From Deltaproteobacteria bacterium (lineage in GTDB: Bacteria > Desulfobacterota > Binatia > Binatales > Binataceae): 58,312 nt of DNA. The notes under the pieces were generated by a model, which did no database searches, was not told the DNA's origin, and saw only the letters and a list, made by a program, of their open reading frames with translations. The stretch is from the NCBI GenBank assembly GCA_021801125.1, contig JAJYYI010000051.1, forward strand, positions 1-58,312, written 5' to 3'. Shown one piece after another: positions 26,483 to 35,387 of the stretch (position 1 is its first letter; every line of letters begins with the position of its first letter). The position numbers and the translations under genes are program-made.

Positions 26483-28123
26483 CTAACCAACCTTACTCTT
26501 GGCAGCGGCACCCGCGCCGCGTTTGCCGTACGTCTCTCGCAGGGCGCTCTTCAGGAACTTGCCTGTTGAAGTGCGCGGGATTGATTCGGCAAAAACGTAC
26601 TCGTCGGGCAACCACCATTTTGCGAATTTTCCTTCCAGGAACCGATTGATGTCCCCTGCCGAAGCCCTCGCACCTTCCTTGAGCACGATTACGGCGAGAG
26701 GACGCTCGTCCCATTTGGGGTCGGGAATCGCGATGACCGCCGCTTCGGCGACCGCGGGATGGCCCATGATCGCATTTTCAAGATCGACGGAGCTAATCCA
26801 TTCGCCGCCGGATTTGATCAGGTCCTTGGTGCGGTCGGTAATTCTGATGTAGCCCTCTTCATCGATAGTTGCGACGTCGCCTGTACGCAGCCATCCGTCA
26901 GCGGTAAATTTGTCCGGAGTCGGCTCCATGCCGAAGTACTTACCGGTGATATACGGGCCGCGCACCTGGATCTCGCCCATTGCCTTGCCGTCGGACGCTA
27001 CCTCCTTGCCGTCGTCGCTGACCACGCGCATTTCGACAAACGGCATCGCGTAGCCTTGCTTGGCGCGGTAAGCATATCGTTCGTCAGCTGACAGGCGCTC
27101 CATCTCGGGCTTGAGAGTCGCGACCGTCGCGACGGGCGACGTTTCGGTCATTCCCCACGCGTGGAGGACGGTGATTCCGAGCCGGTCGAAGGCGCGGATC
27201 ATCGACTCGGGCGCGGCCGACCCTCCAACGGCAAGCCGCAACCCTTTAGCGAGCTTCCAACGCGTGGGCTCCCGTTCGAGCAGCTGCAGCACCGCAAGCC
27301 AAACCGTAGGCACACCGGCCGATAATGTTACATTTTCGCTTTCGAAAAGATTAAGGAGGCTTTCGCCGTCAAGATACGGGCCTGGAAAGACCAAGCTCGC
27401 GCCCATCATGGTCGTTGCATAAGGAATACCCCACGCATTCGCATGGAACATTGGGACCACGGGGACGACCACGTCGCTCGCTGCAATGTGCATCGAGCTC
27501 GCCAATACGCAGTTGTAGGAATGGAGCACCGTTGACCGGTGAGAATAAACCACGCCGCGCGGCCGGCCCGTTGTGCCCGACGTGTAGCACATGCCTGACG
27601 CCTCGCGTTCTTCGATCCGCGGGTAAGCAAACTCGCCGGTGGCGGTAGCAAGCAGGTCGTTGTAGTCTTCCAGACCCGCGGGCAGTCGAGCGCCCGAGTG
27701 GTTCACCACGAAGACGCGCTCGAAATTCGCGCGCGACCTGAACTGCTCCAGCACGGGCAGCAGGACGTCGTCAACGATCAGGAACCGATCACCGGCATTG
27801 TTGACGATGTATTCGAGGTCATTGGGATGCAGGCGCAGGTTTAAGGTATGGAGCACGCCGCCCGCCGCCGGGATCCCGAAATAGGCCTCATGATGGGCAT
27901 AATGGTTCCACATCAGAGTGGCCACGCGGTCGCCTTTTTTGAGTCCAGCTTTGCACAGACTTTCCGCCAAAGCCTTCGCGCGCCGATGGAACTCCCGGTA
28001 AGTCGTCCGATGCAGAGATTTATCGGGCAACCGCGAGACGATCTGCGCCTTAGGAAAATAGCGCCCCGCGCGTTCAAGGATATGAGGCAACGTCAGGGGA
28101 TAATCCATCATTGTTGATTCCAT
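26483..28123 (-). CDS. Acyl-CoA ligase (AMP-forming, FadD-like)
   Basis: ANL-superfamily ligase of 546 residues that would activate a carboxylic acid to its CoA thioester. Visible motifs: the P-loop-like SGMCYTSGTTGRPRGVVYSH; VLHAWGMTETSPVATV (A5); GWLRTGDVATIDEEGYIRITDRTKDLIKSGGEWIS (A7-A8, with the hinge); and the catalytic lysine in IPRTSTGKFLKSALRE near the C-terminus. The layout matches medium/long-chain fatty-acid ligases (alkK/fadD type), but the acyl pocket cannot be read. I chose ATG 28123, preceded by GAGAAGAG. It is the last gene of the liv-type operon, 131 bp after a binding-protein gene, suggesting that it activates what the transporter imports. Confidence 0.9.
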   Translation of the reverse strand: MESTMMDYPLTLPHILERAGRYFPKAQIVSRLPDKSLHRTTYREFHRRAKALAESLCKAGLKKGDRVATLMWNHYAHHEAYFGIPAAGGVLHTLNLRLHPNDLEYIVNNAGDRFLIVDDVLLPVLEQFRSRANFERVFVVNHSGARLPAGLEDYNDLLATATGEFAYPRIEEREASGMCYTSGTTGRPRGVVYSHRSTVLHSYNCVLASSMHIAASDVVVPVVPMFHANAWGIPYATTMMGASLVFPGPYLDGESLLNLFESENVTLSAGVPTVWLAVLQLLEREPTRWKLAKGLRLAVGGSAAPESMIRAFDRLGITVLHAWGMTETSPVATVATLKPEMERLSADERYAYRAKQGYAMPFVEMRVVSDDGKEVASDGKAMGEIQVRGPYITGKYFGMEPTPDKFTADGWLRTGDVATIDEEGYIRITDRTKDLIKSGGEWISSVDLENAIMGHPAVAEAAVIAIPDPKWDERPLAVIVLKEGARASAGDINRFLEGKFAKWWLPDEYVFAESIPRTSTGKFLKSALRETYGKRGAGAAAKSKVG

Positions 28124-28254
28124 AGCACTCTTCTCTCGCCGTACTTCTGCCCCTACTCCGTCAGAATACCCTGCGCGCGCCGCAGCAGACGCGGACTCCC
28201 TGGCCGCCGTAAGCTGCGCAGGGCCAGGTCGCAACGGTGTTTGCCGGCCATTCG

Positions 28255-29502
28255 CTAGTTCGTCCGGGCCAGGGCGGCGCTATATACCTGGCCGAACAGT
28301 TCGTAGCGAGTCCCGTCGAATCTTCCCAACTGAAATTGCTTGATCGGATAAAAGTCAGTTGGGCTTGTGTTGATCAATATACCAGGCAGCATCATCGGCA
28401 ATTGGAGGTTCTTGATGTTCGCCGCCTGCCTCATGATGTTTTCCCGCGAAAGATCATTACCGCACTGCTTAAGCACGTAAACCAGGGTTTGAGCGCAGCT
28501 ATATCCTGAAACGTTGAAGATGTCCTTGGGATCTCCGTCAGGATAGTATTTGCGCATAAAAGCCAGATATTCCTTGACCGCTGGATCGTTCGCCCATCGC
28601 GGATCGCTTGGATCTTTGAGGAAGGACCCTGAGATGATGCCCTTGGACGCCTCCAATCCGGCCGGCTTTAACACCGCGGAAATCGAGGCTGAGACGAAGT
28701 TAAGGAACTGGGTGGGACGCCAGCCGATTTCATACGCCTTCCTGATCGCCATCGCCGCGAACTTCGGCGTGGTAATATTGATGAAAACATCCGCGCCACT
28801 GTTTTTCAGATTGACGATTTGAGAATCGATCGTCGGGTCGGTGACTTCATAGGTTTGTTCCTTCACTATAAGTTTGCCGGCTGCCGCACCGAGACCGTCC
28901 TTTACTCCGGAAAGATAGTCCTTGCCGTAGTCGTCGTTTTGGTAGAGGATGGCGATTTTCGCATTTGGCATGTGCTCGAGTATGTAATGTGCCCAAATTG
29001 TGCCTTCAGCGTGGTAGGTCGGCTGCCACCCCATCGTCCACGGATGTCCCTTCGGGTCGCCCCATTTGCTCGCGCCGGTGTACACGAAAAGCTGGGGTAC
29101 TTTATGCTGATTCATGTACCTCCATATCGCGGTGTTGCACGGGGTGCCGAGCGGTCCGAAGTCCAACAGAACATGGTCTTGTTCGACCAGCTTGCGCGTC
29201 ATCTCGTAAGTTTTGGGTGGACTGTAGCTGTCGTCATAGCTGATGAAGTCTATTTTGCGTCCGTTGATTCCACCTTCATCGTTGACCTTTTTCAAATACG
29301 CGCCGGCGGCCTTGAGGATGGTGCCGTAGGCCGAAGCCGGTCCGCTATACGGCGCGGTGTTGCCAACCTTAATTTCAGTTGCTGTTACTCCTGGGTCCTC
29401 TGCCTGGGCGCTTGAAACGCAAACCCCCAACAATAGAGCCAGTCCCAGCGCAAAAGCGCCGATCCTTCCAGGTACAATTGCCCGCTTTTTCGGTCGAAGC
29501 AT
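28255..29502 (-). CDS. LIV-type ABC substrate-binding protein, copy 1
   Basis: Periplasmic binding protein of the branched-chain amino acid (Peripla_BP_6) class, about 415 residues. Residues 1-30 form a signal peptide (MLRPKKRAIVPGRIGAFALG, ending in SSAQAE). The first lobe starts EIKVGNTAPYSGPASAYGTIL, followed by VNDEGGINGRKIDFISYDDSYSPPKTYEMTRKLVEQD, the usual signature. The ligand is not determined by motif, and related proteins bind amino acids, amides or aromatic acids. Start ATG 29502 is preferred over TTG 29514. It is a close paralogue of the protein at 29642-30898 over the whole length, showing tandem duplication. Confidence 0.9.
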   Translation of the reverse strand: MLRPKKRAIVPGRIGAFALGLALLLGVCVSSAQAEDPGVTATEIKVGNTAPYSGPASAYGTILKAAGAYLKKVNDEGGINGRKIDFISYDDSYSPPKTYEMTRKLVEQDHVLLDFGPLGTPCNTAIWRYMNQHKVPQLFVYTGASKWGDPKGHPWTMGWQPTYHAEGTIWAHYILEHMPNAKIAILYQNDDYGKDYLSGVKDGLGAAAGKLIVKEQTYEVTDPTIDSQIVNLKNSGADVFINITTPKFAAMAIRKAYEIGWRPTQFLNFVSASISAVLKPAGLEASKGIISGSFLKDPSDPRWANDPAVKEYLAFMRKYYPDGDPKDIFNVSGYSCAQTLVYVLKQCGNDLSRENIMRQAANIKNLQLPMMLPGILINTSPTDFYPIKQFQLGRFDGTRYELFGQVYSAALARTN

Positions 29503-29641
29503 ATGGTTAATCAACCCCCGTGTTCTTTATGTTTCGTGAGGTAGACGGTATCCGATTACTTGATGTAAGACTCAGCGCATTTCCCTTCAGATAGCCTATC
29601 GGGTGCGAGGCCAATTCCTTTTTGTTCAACAGCGGTCCCAG

Positions 29642-30898
29642 CTAGCGTGCCAGGGCCTGTCGATTGACAGCACCCGCATAGACCGTCCCAAAAGGCTCCC
29701 AACGCTGCCCATCGAATTTAGCGAGTTGGAGCTGCTTGAGCGGGTAAAAGTCGGTGGGGCTGGTACTCGCCACGATTCCCGGCTCGAGCATTGGCACTTC
29801 CAAGTCCTTGATAGCCGCGGCCTGTCGCATAACGTTGGCGCGCGAGAGATCCTTGCCGCATCGCTGAAGCACGTAAACCAACATATGTGCGACGGCATAA
29901 CCGGTAGCGTTAAATCCGTCCTTAGGGTCTGCTGCGGGGTAATAGCGTTGCAAGAAGGCGTAGTATTCCCGAGTCGCAGGATCGTCTTTCCATCTCGGAT
30001 CACCCGGGTCCTTAATGAATCCTCCAGTTATCAACCCCTTGGAAGCCTCGAGGCCCGCGGGCTTGAGTACGGCCGCGACGGAGGCTGAGACGTTGTTCAA
30101 AAACTGAATCGGATGCCAGCCGATTTCGTTCGCTTTCCTGATAGCCATCGCGGCAAACTTCGGCGTGGTAATGTTCATGAAGACATTGGCGCCGCTGTTC
30201 TTGAGGTTGACAATCTGCGAGTCGATTCTCGGGTCCGTGACTTCATAGGTCTGAATGCTAACCACAGATTTCCGACTCTGTTCGCCGAGTCCATCCTGAA
30301 AGCCCGCCAGATAGTCCTTGCCGTAGTCGTCGTTTTGGTAGAGAATGCCGATCCTGGCGTTGGGGATGTGCTCTATTACATAACGGGCGTAAATCGAACC
30401 CTCGCTGTAATAGGTGGGCTGCCAGCCCATCGTCCATGGATGGCCCTTAGGATCTCCCCATTTGCTGGCTCCGGAAAGCACGAACAACTGCGGCACGTGA
30501 TGATCGTTCATGTACCGCCATATCGCGGTGTTACAGGGCGTGCCTAGCGGAGCGAAATCGAGCAGGACGTGATCCTCTTCCACGAGCCTGCGCGTCATCT
30601 CGTACGTCTTGGGCGGACTGTAGCCGTCGTCGTAGCTGATAAAGACGATTTTGCGCCCGTTGATACCGCCCTCGTCGTTCACCTTTTTGAGATACGCTGC
30701 GACGGTTCTCAGGATGGTTCCGTAAGCTGAGGCAGGCCCGCTGTAAGGCGCCGTGTTGCCGACCTTAATTTCATTTGCGCTCACTCCGGGGTCCTGCGCC
30801 AAGGCGCCGGTGGCAACCAATCCTAGAATTACTGAAACCCCCAAGGCAGCGAATACAATTCGCCGCGCTCCATTAAGCTGCTCGGGTAGCCGAGGCAT
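29642..30898 (-). CDS. LIV-type ABC substrate-binding protein, copy 2
   Basis: A 418-residue periplasmic binding protein with a signal peptide (FAALGVSVILGLVATGALAQ) and the same lobe motifs as its neighbour: EIKVGNTAPYSGPASAYGTIL, INGRKIVFISYDDGYSPPK and ILYQNDDYGKDYL are nearly identical, and the nucleotide sequences also track each other. The C-terminal regions differ more, for example in the segment before PTDFYPLKQLQLAKFDGQRWEPFG. It lies 89 bp after the permease livM. Two binding proteins for one permease suggest two related ligands, or different affinities. Confidence 0.9.
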   Translation of the reverse strand: MPRLPEQLNGARRIVFAALGVSVILGLVATGALAQDPGVSANEIKVGNTAPYSGPASAYGTILRTVAAYLKKVNDEGGINGRKIVFISYDDGYSPPKTYEMTRRLVEEDHVLLDFAPLGTPCNTAIWRYMNDHHVPQLFVLSGASKWGDPKGHPWTMGWQPTYYSEGSIYARYVIEHIPNARIGILYQNDDYGKDYLAGFQDGLGEQSRKSVVSIQTYEVTDPRIDSQIVNLKNSGANVFMNITTPKFAAMAIRKANEIGWHPIQFLNNVSASVAAVLKPAGLEASKGLITGGFIKDPGDPRWKDDPATREYYAFLQRYYPAADPKDGFNATGYAVAHMLVYVLQRCGKDLSRANVMRQAAAIKDLEVPMLEPGIVASTSPTDFYPLKQLQLAKFDGQRWEPFGTVYAGAVNRQALAR

Positions 30899-30987
30899 AC
30901 TATATTGATCCCCCCGATAGTATTTGCCTCCGGTTAATAGGTTAATAGGGTTAGGCTAATCCCCATATTCTTATTCTTTGAGATTGG

Positions 30988-32133
30988 TCAGTCCGGCTTT
31001 CCCATAACGGCGCGAGCGGTGCCGGCAGTCGCCCCAGCCGCGTCGGCGGTCTCGCTGCGCGGGCTCGGAGCGGGACGCTCGCCGACGATTGAACGCCGCA
31101 GGGCCACCGTGATCCTCTTGGCTAGCCCGGCCACCCCGGTCGGCATCACGTACATGAAGATGATCAGCGTGATTCCGAAAATTGCCCAGGGTGCCGCGCG
31201 TGAAATTTCTTGCGCGTAGGTGGGCACGAACTCGATGAATGCTCCGCCGAAGATCGCGCCCGAGATCGAGGCGATTCCGCCTACCACACTTCCGACCAGA
31301 AAATTGATCGACAAGAAGGCGCTGAAGGTATCGGGCGCGACGAAGGCGACAGCGAGGGCGCCCAGCGCGCCGGCGACACCCGTGTACATCGCGCTCACGC
31401 CAAATGTCAGGGACTTGTAAAGCGCGCTATTGACCCCCATGGCTTCCGCGGCTATGGGGTTGTCGCGGATTGCCATGATGGCTCGACCCGCGCGCCCGCG
31501 CAGCAGATTGTACGCAAGGGTCAAAGCGATGACCAAAACCGTCAGGCTCAAGTAGTAGATGTACTGGTCGGAAGTTATAGGCAGATGCCATGGAGCACCG
31601 GGCTTATCTAGGACTATGCCCTGCGAACCGCCCGTCCAACTGTCGAAGTATTTGAGAACCTGCGGCATCGCCAAGGCGAGCGCGAAGGTTGCCAGCGCGA
31701 GGTAAAGACCCTCGAAACGCAGCGCCGGCAGGCCGAACAGAAAGCCCACGAGCAACGATAGTAGTCCGGCCGCGATGATCGCCCAACCGTACGGGATATC
31801 CCATCGCGTGGTCATAATCGCGGTCGTATATGCGCCGATCGCGTAGAAGGCTCCGTGACCGAGCGAAAATTGACCGTTGTAACCGATCAGTATGTTCAGA
31901 CCCAGCAGCGCGACCGCATATATGTACACCTGGGTGAATTCGAAGGTCTGATAGCTGCTCAGTGCGAACGGCAGTAGGTACGCTACGATCGCGATCGCGG
32001 CCAGGATGAGCTTCGTGGCCGGTCCGCGCAAGACAGGTCCCGCGCTCAAGGCTCCAAGCCGGCCGTTCTTCGCGTCGATGGGTGCGCCTTTCATCCGAGG
32101 TTCGGCCTTAGGCCCGCTCTTGGCTGTCCGCAT
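30988..32133 (-). CDS. livM: LIV-type ABC permease LivM
   Basis: Inner-membrane permease of the LivM class, 381 residues. After a basic cytoplasmic start it has the LivM core: LLGLNILIGYNGQFSLGHGAFYAIGAYTTAIM, with the ATPase-coupling GHGAFYAIGAY, then LPALRFEGLYLALATFALALAMP and GRAGRAIMAIRDNPIAAEAMGV, the EAA-like loop. About ten hydrophobic segments are visible. The last 35 residues are Ala/Pro/Thr-rich and not conserved. It starts 2 bp after the livH stop. It forms a channel with LivH and takes ATP energy from LivG and LivF. Confidence 0.93.
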   Translation of the reverse strand: MRTAKSGPKAEPRMKGAPIDAKNGRLGALSAGPVLRGPATKLILAAIAIVAYLLPFALSSYQTFEFTQVYIYAVALLGLNILIGYNGQFSLGHGAFYAIGAYTTAIMTTRWDIPYGWAIIAAGLLSLLVGFLFGLPALRFEGLYLALATFALALAMPQVLKYFDSWTGGSQGIVLDKPGAPWHLPITSDQYIYYLSLTVLVIALTLAYNLLRGRAGRAIMAIRDNPIAAEAMGVNSALYKSLTFGVSAMYTGVAGALGALAVAFVAPDTFSAFLSINFLVGSVVGGIASISGAIFGGAFIEFVPTYAQEISRAAPWAIFGITLIIFMYVMPTGVAGLAKRITVALRRSIVGERPAPSPRSETADAAGATAGTARAVMGKPD

Positions 32134-32135
32134 AA

Positions 32136-33017
32136 TTAAACTCGGCTGACGGCCGCGCGGCCGAACAAGCCGGTCGGCTTGATCAGGAGGGTTAGCAAAA
32201 TGACGGCCAACGCCACGGTAAGCTTAAGTTCGGTGCCGATGAACGTGACGTACGTGCCGACGAGATTTTCAAGCACCCCCATCAAAAAGCCTCCCAGCAC
32301 GGCTCCGCCCGGGCTGTTAAATCCACCCAACGTGGCCGACGCGAAGGCGTATATCAGAATGCCGCTCATCATGTTGGGCTCCAAAAAGACCAACGGAGCA
32401 ACCAACATTCCGGCCACGGCTCCCACTACAGAAGCCAAGCCCCAGCCCAGGGCCAACATCCAGCTCACCCGTATGCCCACGAGCCGGCTTCCCGAGGGAT
32501 TCTCCACCACCGCCCGCATCGCCAGACCCAACGTGGTGTGGTGAAAGAAGACGTACATTATGATCAGAACCAGTACGCTTACTCCGCCGACACCGAGATC
32601 CTGCAAGCTGATTGTGGCTAGGCCGAGCTTGATCGGCGTGGACGGGAACGGGCTAGGGAACGGCTTGACGGTATAGGTGTAAATCCATCCGGCCACGCTG
32701 TTGAATATCGTCAACAGGCCGATCGTGACCATGACGATGGTTAGAACCGGGGCGTTTTCGACCGGCCGAATGACCACCCGCTCGATCAACAAGCCACCAA
32801 AAAATGCGATCGCCAACGTCGCCGCAAAGGCTGCCCAATAAGGCCAACCGGCGTTGAGCATCGTCCATGCCAAGTAGGTCGCGAACATTGCCATCTCGCC
32901 CTGCGCAAAGTTCACGACACCCGTGGCTTGGTAAATCAGTACGAGAGCGAGCGCCAAGCTTGCGTAAACACCGCCGGTGCTCAGTCCGGAGACAATCTGC
33001 TGCAAAAGTGTTGCCAT
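32136..33017 (-). CDS. livH: LIV-type ABC permease LivH
   Basis: Inner-membrane permease of the LivH class, 293 residues, with eight or so hydrophobic segments. It begins LLQQIVSGLSTGGVYASLALALVLIYQATGVVNFAQGEMAMFATYL, the standard LivH opening, and has the coupling-loop segment LGLAMRAVVENPSGSRLVGIRVSWML plus GGFNSPGGAVLGGFLMGVLENLVGTYV. The latter is close to the family consensus. The start is 13 bp after the livF stop and the end nearly touches livM, as in other liv operons. Substrate not readable. Confidence 0.95.
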   Translation of the reverse strand: MATLLQQIVSGLSTGGVYASLALALVLIYQATGVVNFAQGEMAMFATYLAWTMLNAGWPYWAAFAATLAIAFFGGLLIERVVIRPVENAPVLTIVMVTIGLLTIFNSVAGWIYTYTVKPFPSPFPSTPIKLGLATISLQDLGVGGVSVLVLIIMYVFFHHTTLGLAMRAVVENPSGSRLVGIRVSWMLALGWGLASVVGAVAGMLVAPLVFLEPNMMSGILIYAFASATLGGFNSPGGAVLGGFLMGVLENLVGTYVTFIGTELKLTVALAVILLTLLIKPTGLFGRAAVSRV

Positions 33018-33030
33018 AACGTTCGCTCAG

Positions 33031-33744
33031 CTAATAGCCCAGATAGGAGCGCCGAATAGAATCGTTCTCTCGCAGCTCCTCCGCCGGCCCAGAGGTAACG
33101 ATGCTGCCGGTTTCAAGCAGATAGGCCTGATGGGCCAGTTCCAAAGCCGCCACGGCGTCCTGCTCGACGAGCAAGATCGTGACCCCGTCAGATTGGTTGA
33201 TCTGGCGCACGATACGAAACAGCTCCGTCACCACCACCGGCGCAAGACCCAGCGAGGGTTCGTCGAGCAGGAGCAGCCGCGGGCGCGACATCAACCCGCG
33301 CGCCACCGCGAGCATCTGTTGCTCGCCGCCGCTCAGCACGCCTGCCTGGTTGCGGCTTTTTTCCTTCAGCACGGGAAAGAGACGGAACACGCGCTCCATG
33401 TCCTCGTGGATTGCTGCTTTGTCCCGCCGCGCGTAGGCGCCCAGCCTGAGGTTTTCCTCTACGGTGAGGTTGACGAACGTGCCGCGCCCCTCCGGGACAT
33501 GGGCGATGCCGCGGCGGACGATATCCTCGGGTGCAAAGCCCTCGATTCGTTCCCCGGCGAAACGAACCGTGCCGCTGATCTTCACCATTCCGGAAATCGC
33601 CCGTAGCAAAGTGGTCTTACCTGCGCCATTAGCGCCCAGGATTACGGTGATTTTTCCCTTTTCGACCGCGAAGTCCAGTCCGTGGAGCACCTTGCTCCAG
33701 CCGTAGAAAGCCTCCAGACCAGACGCTTCAAGCAGAGCTTCCAT
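33031..33744 (-). CDS. livF: LIV-type ABC ATPase LivF
   Basis: ATP-binding subunit of the LivF class, 237 residues. Walker A is GANGAGKTT (about 38-46), the signature is LSGGEQQMLAVARGL, and Walker B is RLLLLDEPSLGLAPVVV, followed by the H-loop region ILLVEQDAVAALELAHQAYLLETG. The C-terminus NDSIRRSYLGY is typical of LivF. It lies between livG (6 bp away) and livH. It pairs with LivG to power the LivH-LivM channel. Confidence 0.95.
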   Translation of the reverse strand: MEALLEASGLEAFYGWSKVLHGLDFAVEKGKITVILGANGAGKTTLLRAISGMVKISGTVRFAGERIEGFAPEDIVRRGIAHVPEGRGTFVNLTVEENLRLGAYARRDKAAIHEDMERVFRLFPVLKEKSRNQAGVLSGGEQQMLAVARGLMSRPRLLLLDEPSLGLAPVVVTELFRIVRQINQSDGVTILLVEQDAVAALELAHQAYLLETGSIVTSGPAEELRENDSIRRSYLGY

Positions 33745-33750
33745 CGGTCC

Positions 33751-34521
33751 TCACTGTCCCAAGTAGGCTCGGATAACCTCGGGGTTGCGCTGCACCTGAG
33801 CTGGCGGCCCCTCGGCAATCTTGCGTCCAAAATCGAGCACCACGACCTTGTCGGAAACTTGCATTACCAGGTTCATGTGGTGCTCGACCAAGAGCACCGT
33901 AATCTTTAAACGGTCGCGTATTTCTCGCAGCAAACCAGATAATTCCGTTACTTCCTCGTGATTCAGGCCGCCGGCCGGCTCGTCCAGCAGCAACAGTTTG
34001 GGCGCCCCCGCCAGCGCGCGCGCTAGTTCAATCCGCTTGAGCGTGCCGTACGGCAAGCCGGCAGCGGCGTGATGAGCCAGATGCTTCAGGCTCATGAATG
34101 AAATGGCTTCCATAGCTTGCTCGTAAATGAAATCCTCCTCACGGCGGGCGTGCGGCAAGCGCAAGGCGTGGGTCAGAAACCCGGTGCGGGTCCGGCTGTG
34201 AACTCCCAGCATGACATTTTCGAGGACGGTCATCGTGGGAAACAGCGCCAGGTTCTGAAAGGTGCGGCAAATCCCCAGCTCCGGCACTCGATAGCGCGGT
34301 AAGCCAAGCAATGACTTCCCGTCGAAGATCACCGCGCCGCTCACGGGCTTGTACAGCCGGCTCAAGCAATTGAACAGCGTGGTCTTGCCAGCGCCGTTCG
34401 GACCAATGAGTCCGACGATTTTTCCTGGTTCGACCGCGAACGTAACGCCATCGAGCGCGACGATCCCCGAGAATCGGACGGTGATTTCTTGAACTGAGAG
34501 CAGGACGTTATCAGCCGCCAT
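33751..34521 (-). CDS. livG: LIV-type ABC ATPase LivG
   Basis: ATP-binding subunit of the LivG class, 256 residues and the first gene of the operon. Walker A is GPNGAGKTTLFNCLSRLY, typical of LivG. The signature region reads AAGLPYGTLKRIELARALAGAPKLLLLDEPAGGLNHEE; the ABC signature LPYGTLK departs from the LSYGQQR common in other LivG proteins but is found in related families. The LivG tail FGRKIAEGPPAQVQRNPEVIRAYLGQ is present. A 9-bp hairpin in the leader at 34558-34578 lies 36 bp before the start codon. Shine-Dalgarno sequence is weak. Confidence 0.94.
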   Translation of the reverse strand: MAADNVLLSVQEITVRFSGIVALDGVTFAVEPGKIVGLIGPNGAGKTTLFNCLSRLYKPVSGAVIFDGKSLLGLPRYRVPELGICRTFQNLALFPTMTVLENVMLGVHSRTRTGFLTHALRLPHARREEDFIYEQAMEAISFMSLKHLAHHAAAGLPYGTLKRIELARALAGAPKLLLLDEPAGGLNHEEVTELSGLLREIRDRLKITVLLVEHHMNLVMQVSDKVVVLDFGRKIAEGPPAQVQRNPEVIRAYLGQ

Positions 34522-34557
34522 CGTGACGCCCCATCAAGCGCGCAAACGTCGAGCCTA

Positions 34558-34578
34558 CGCCGCTCCGCGGGAGCGGCG
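34558..34578 (-). promoter_or_regulatory. Leader hairpin upstream of livG
   Basis: Perfect 9-bp inverted repeat (34558-34566 with 34570-34578) around a 3-base loop, 36 bp before the livG ATG on the minus strand. It could be a transcript structure that modulates the operon, or a binding site. No T-run follows. Confidence 0.4.
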
Positions 34579-35008
34579 GGCAACCATGGGGAATCCACGC
34601 GATGGCAACTAGGTCGTTTTTACTCGAATCGCCTGCGCAATAAGTCCCAGGCGCGAGGTCACCTGTGGCTGAAGAAAATTCCCATCCCAATTGCCGTGTC
34701 CCCTTCGAGGTCCGAAAATTTCTCGCGTGCGGTTACGAGCGGCCCTCGCGTCTACACGCGCTCATTAAGACATATCCACAACTAAAAACCCGTGCAACCG
34801 CGATATCGCTCATCTAAGAACCTTAGGCTGACACCTACCCTCCCGACCTCGACCGGACGCTCGACCGGTCCGGTATAAGAACGGTGACGCTTAAGGGTTG
34901 AAATTTAGCTTAGAAACGAGCCACTTGTTTTATCCCAAGCCTTCCGCGAACCCGCACTTCCCCTACACTGCACCCCCCCGACTTTGCCACACGGGTTCTT
35001 TTCAAGAC

Positions 35009-35020
35009 TAAACTAGTTTA
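35009..35020. promoter_or_regulatory. 12-bp perfect palindrome, possible operator
   Basis: TAAACTAGTTTA is self-complementary and AT-rich in a GC-rich genome, and is followed by a GTTTAAAC palindrome that overlaps it (35016-35023). Such symmetry suits a dimeric repressor site, but it lies 370 bp past acs and nearly 500 bp upstream of livG, so its role is uncertain. Confidence 0.3.
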
Positions 35021-35387
35021 AACGCTCTTTAAAGTGCACCCCGATGCGCGTCAAGACCGGTAACATCTGTTTTGGCGCCCGTTTGGGCCAAGCTTCGGCT
35101 TGCCCCTCGATGGTCTTGGGGCGCGCGCCTAGCAAGCCGGGATCCACGGTCGTGGGTCCTGGACCGTTCACACGGCCCGGGTTGACGCCTTAGGCGCTCG
35201 GTCGAGGTCTCCTCGTTCGCCCTTTTGCCGAACCAGCCAAGAGACGACCTCTCCACGGCGGGTCCGGTCTGGAGTAAGCGCTCAAGAAGGGACGCATAAC
35301 CTGTGGAAACCTTCTGCTGGCGATTCTGGCGATTCGCGGCTGCGCGACTAACGAGAAGAGTCTCACCGCGCACGGGCCGAGAGCTCC

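Larger units (their letters stand above)
34522..35387. other. Longest gene-free stretch, between livG and acs
   Basis: About 866 bp with no supportable gene; a 114-codon minus-strand frame at 35029-35373 is Arg/Gln-rich with no recognisable domain. It contains the leader hairpin at 34558-34578, a 7-bp inverted repeat (34852-34858 with 34868-34874) and the 12-bp palindrome TAAACTAGTTTA (35009-35020). It must contain the livG promoter and the end of the acs transcript. Confidence 0.5.

Noticed and set aside
35029-35373. 114-codon minus-strand frame after acs
   Set aside because: Arg/Gln-rich, no motif, and it starts within the acs 3' region without a ribosome-binding site.
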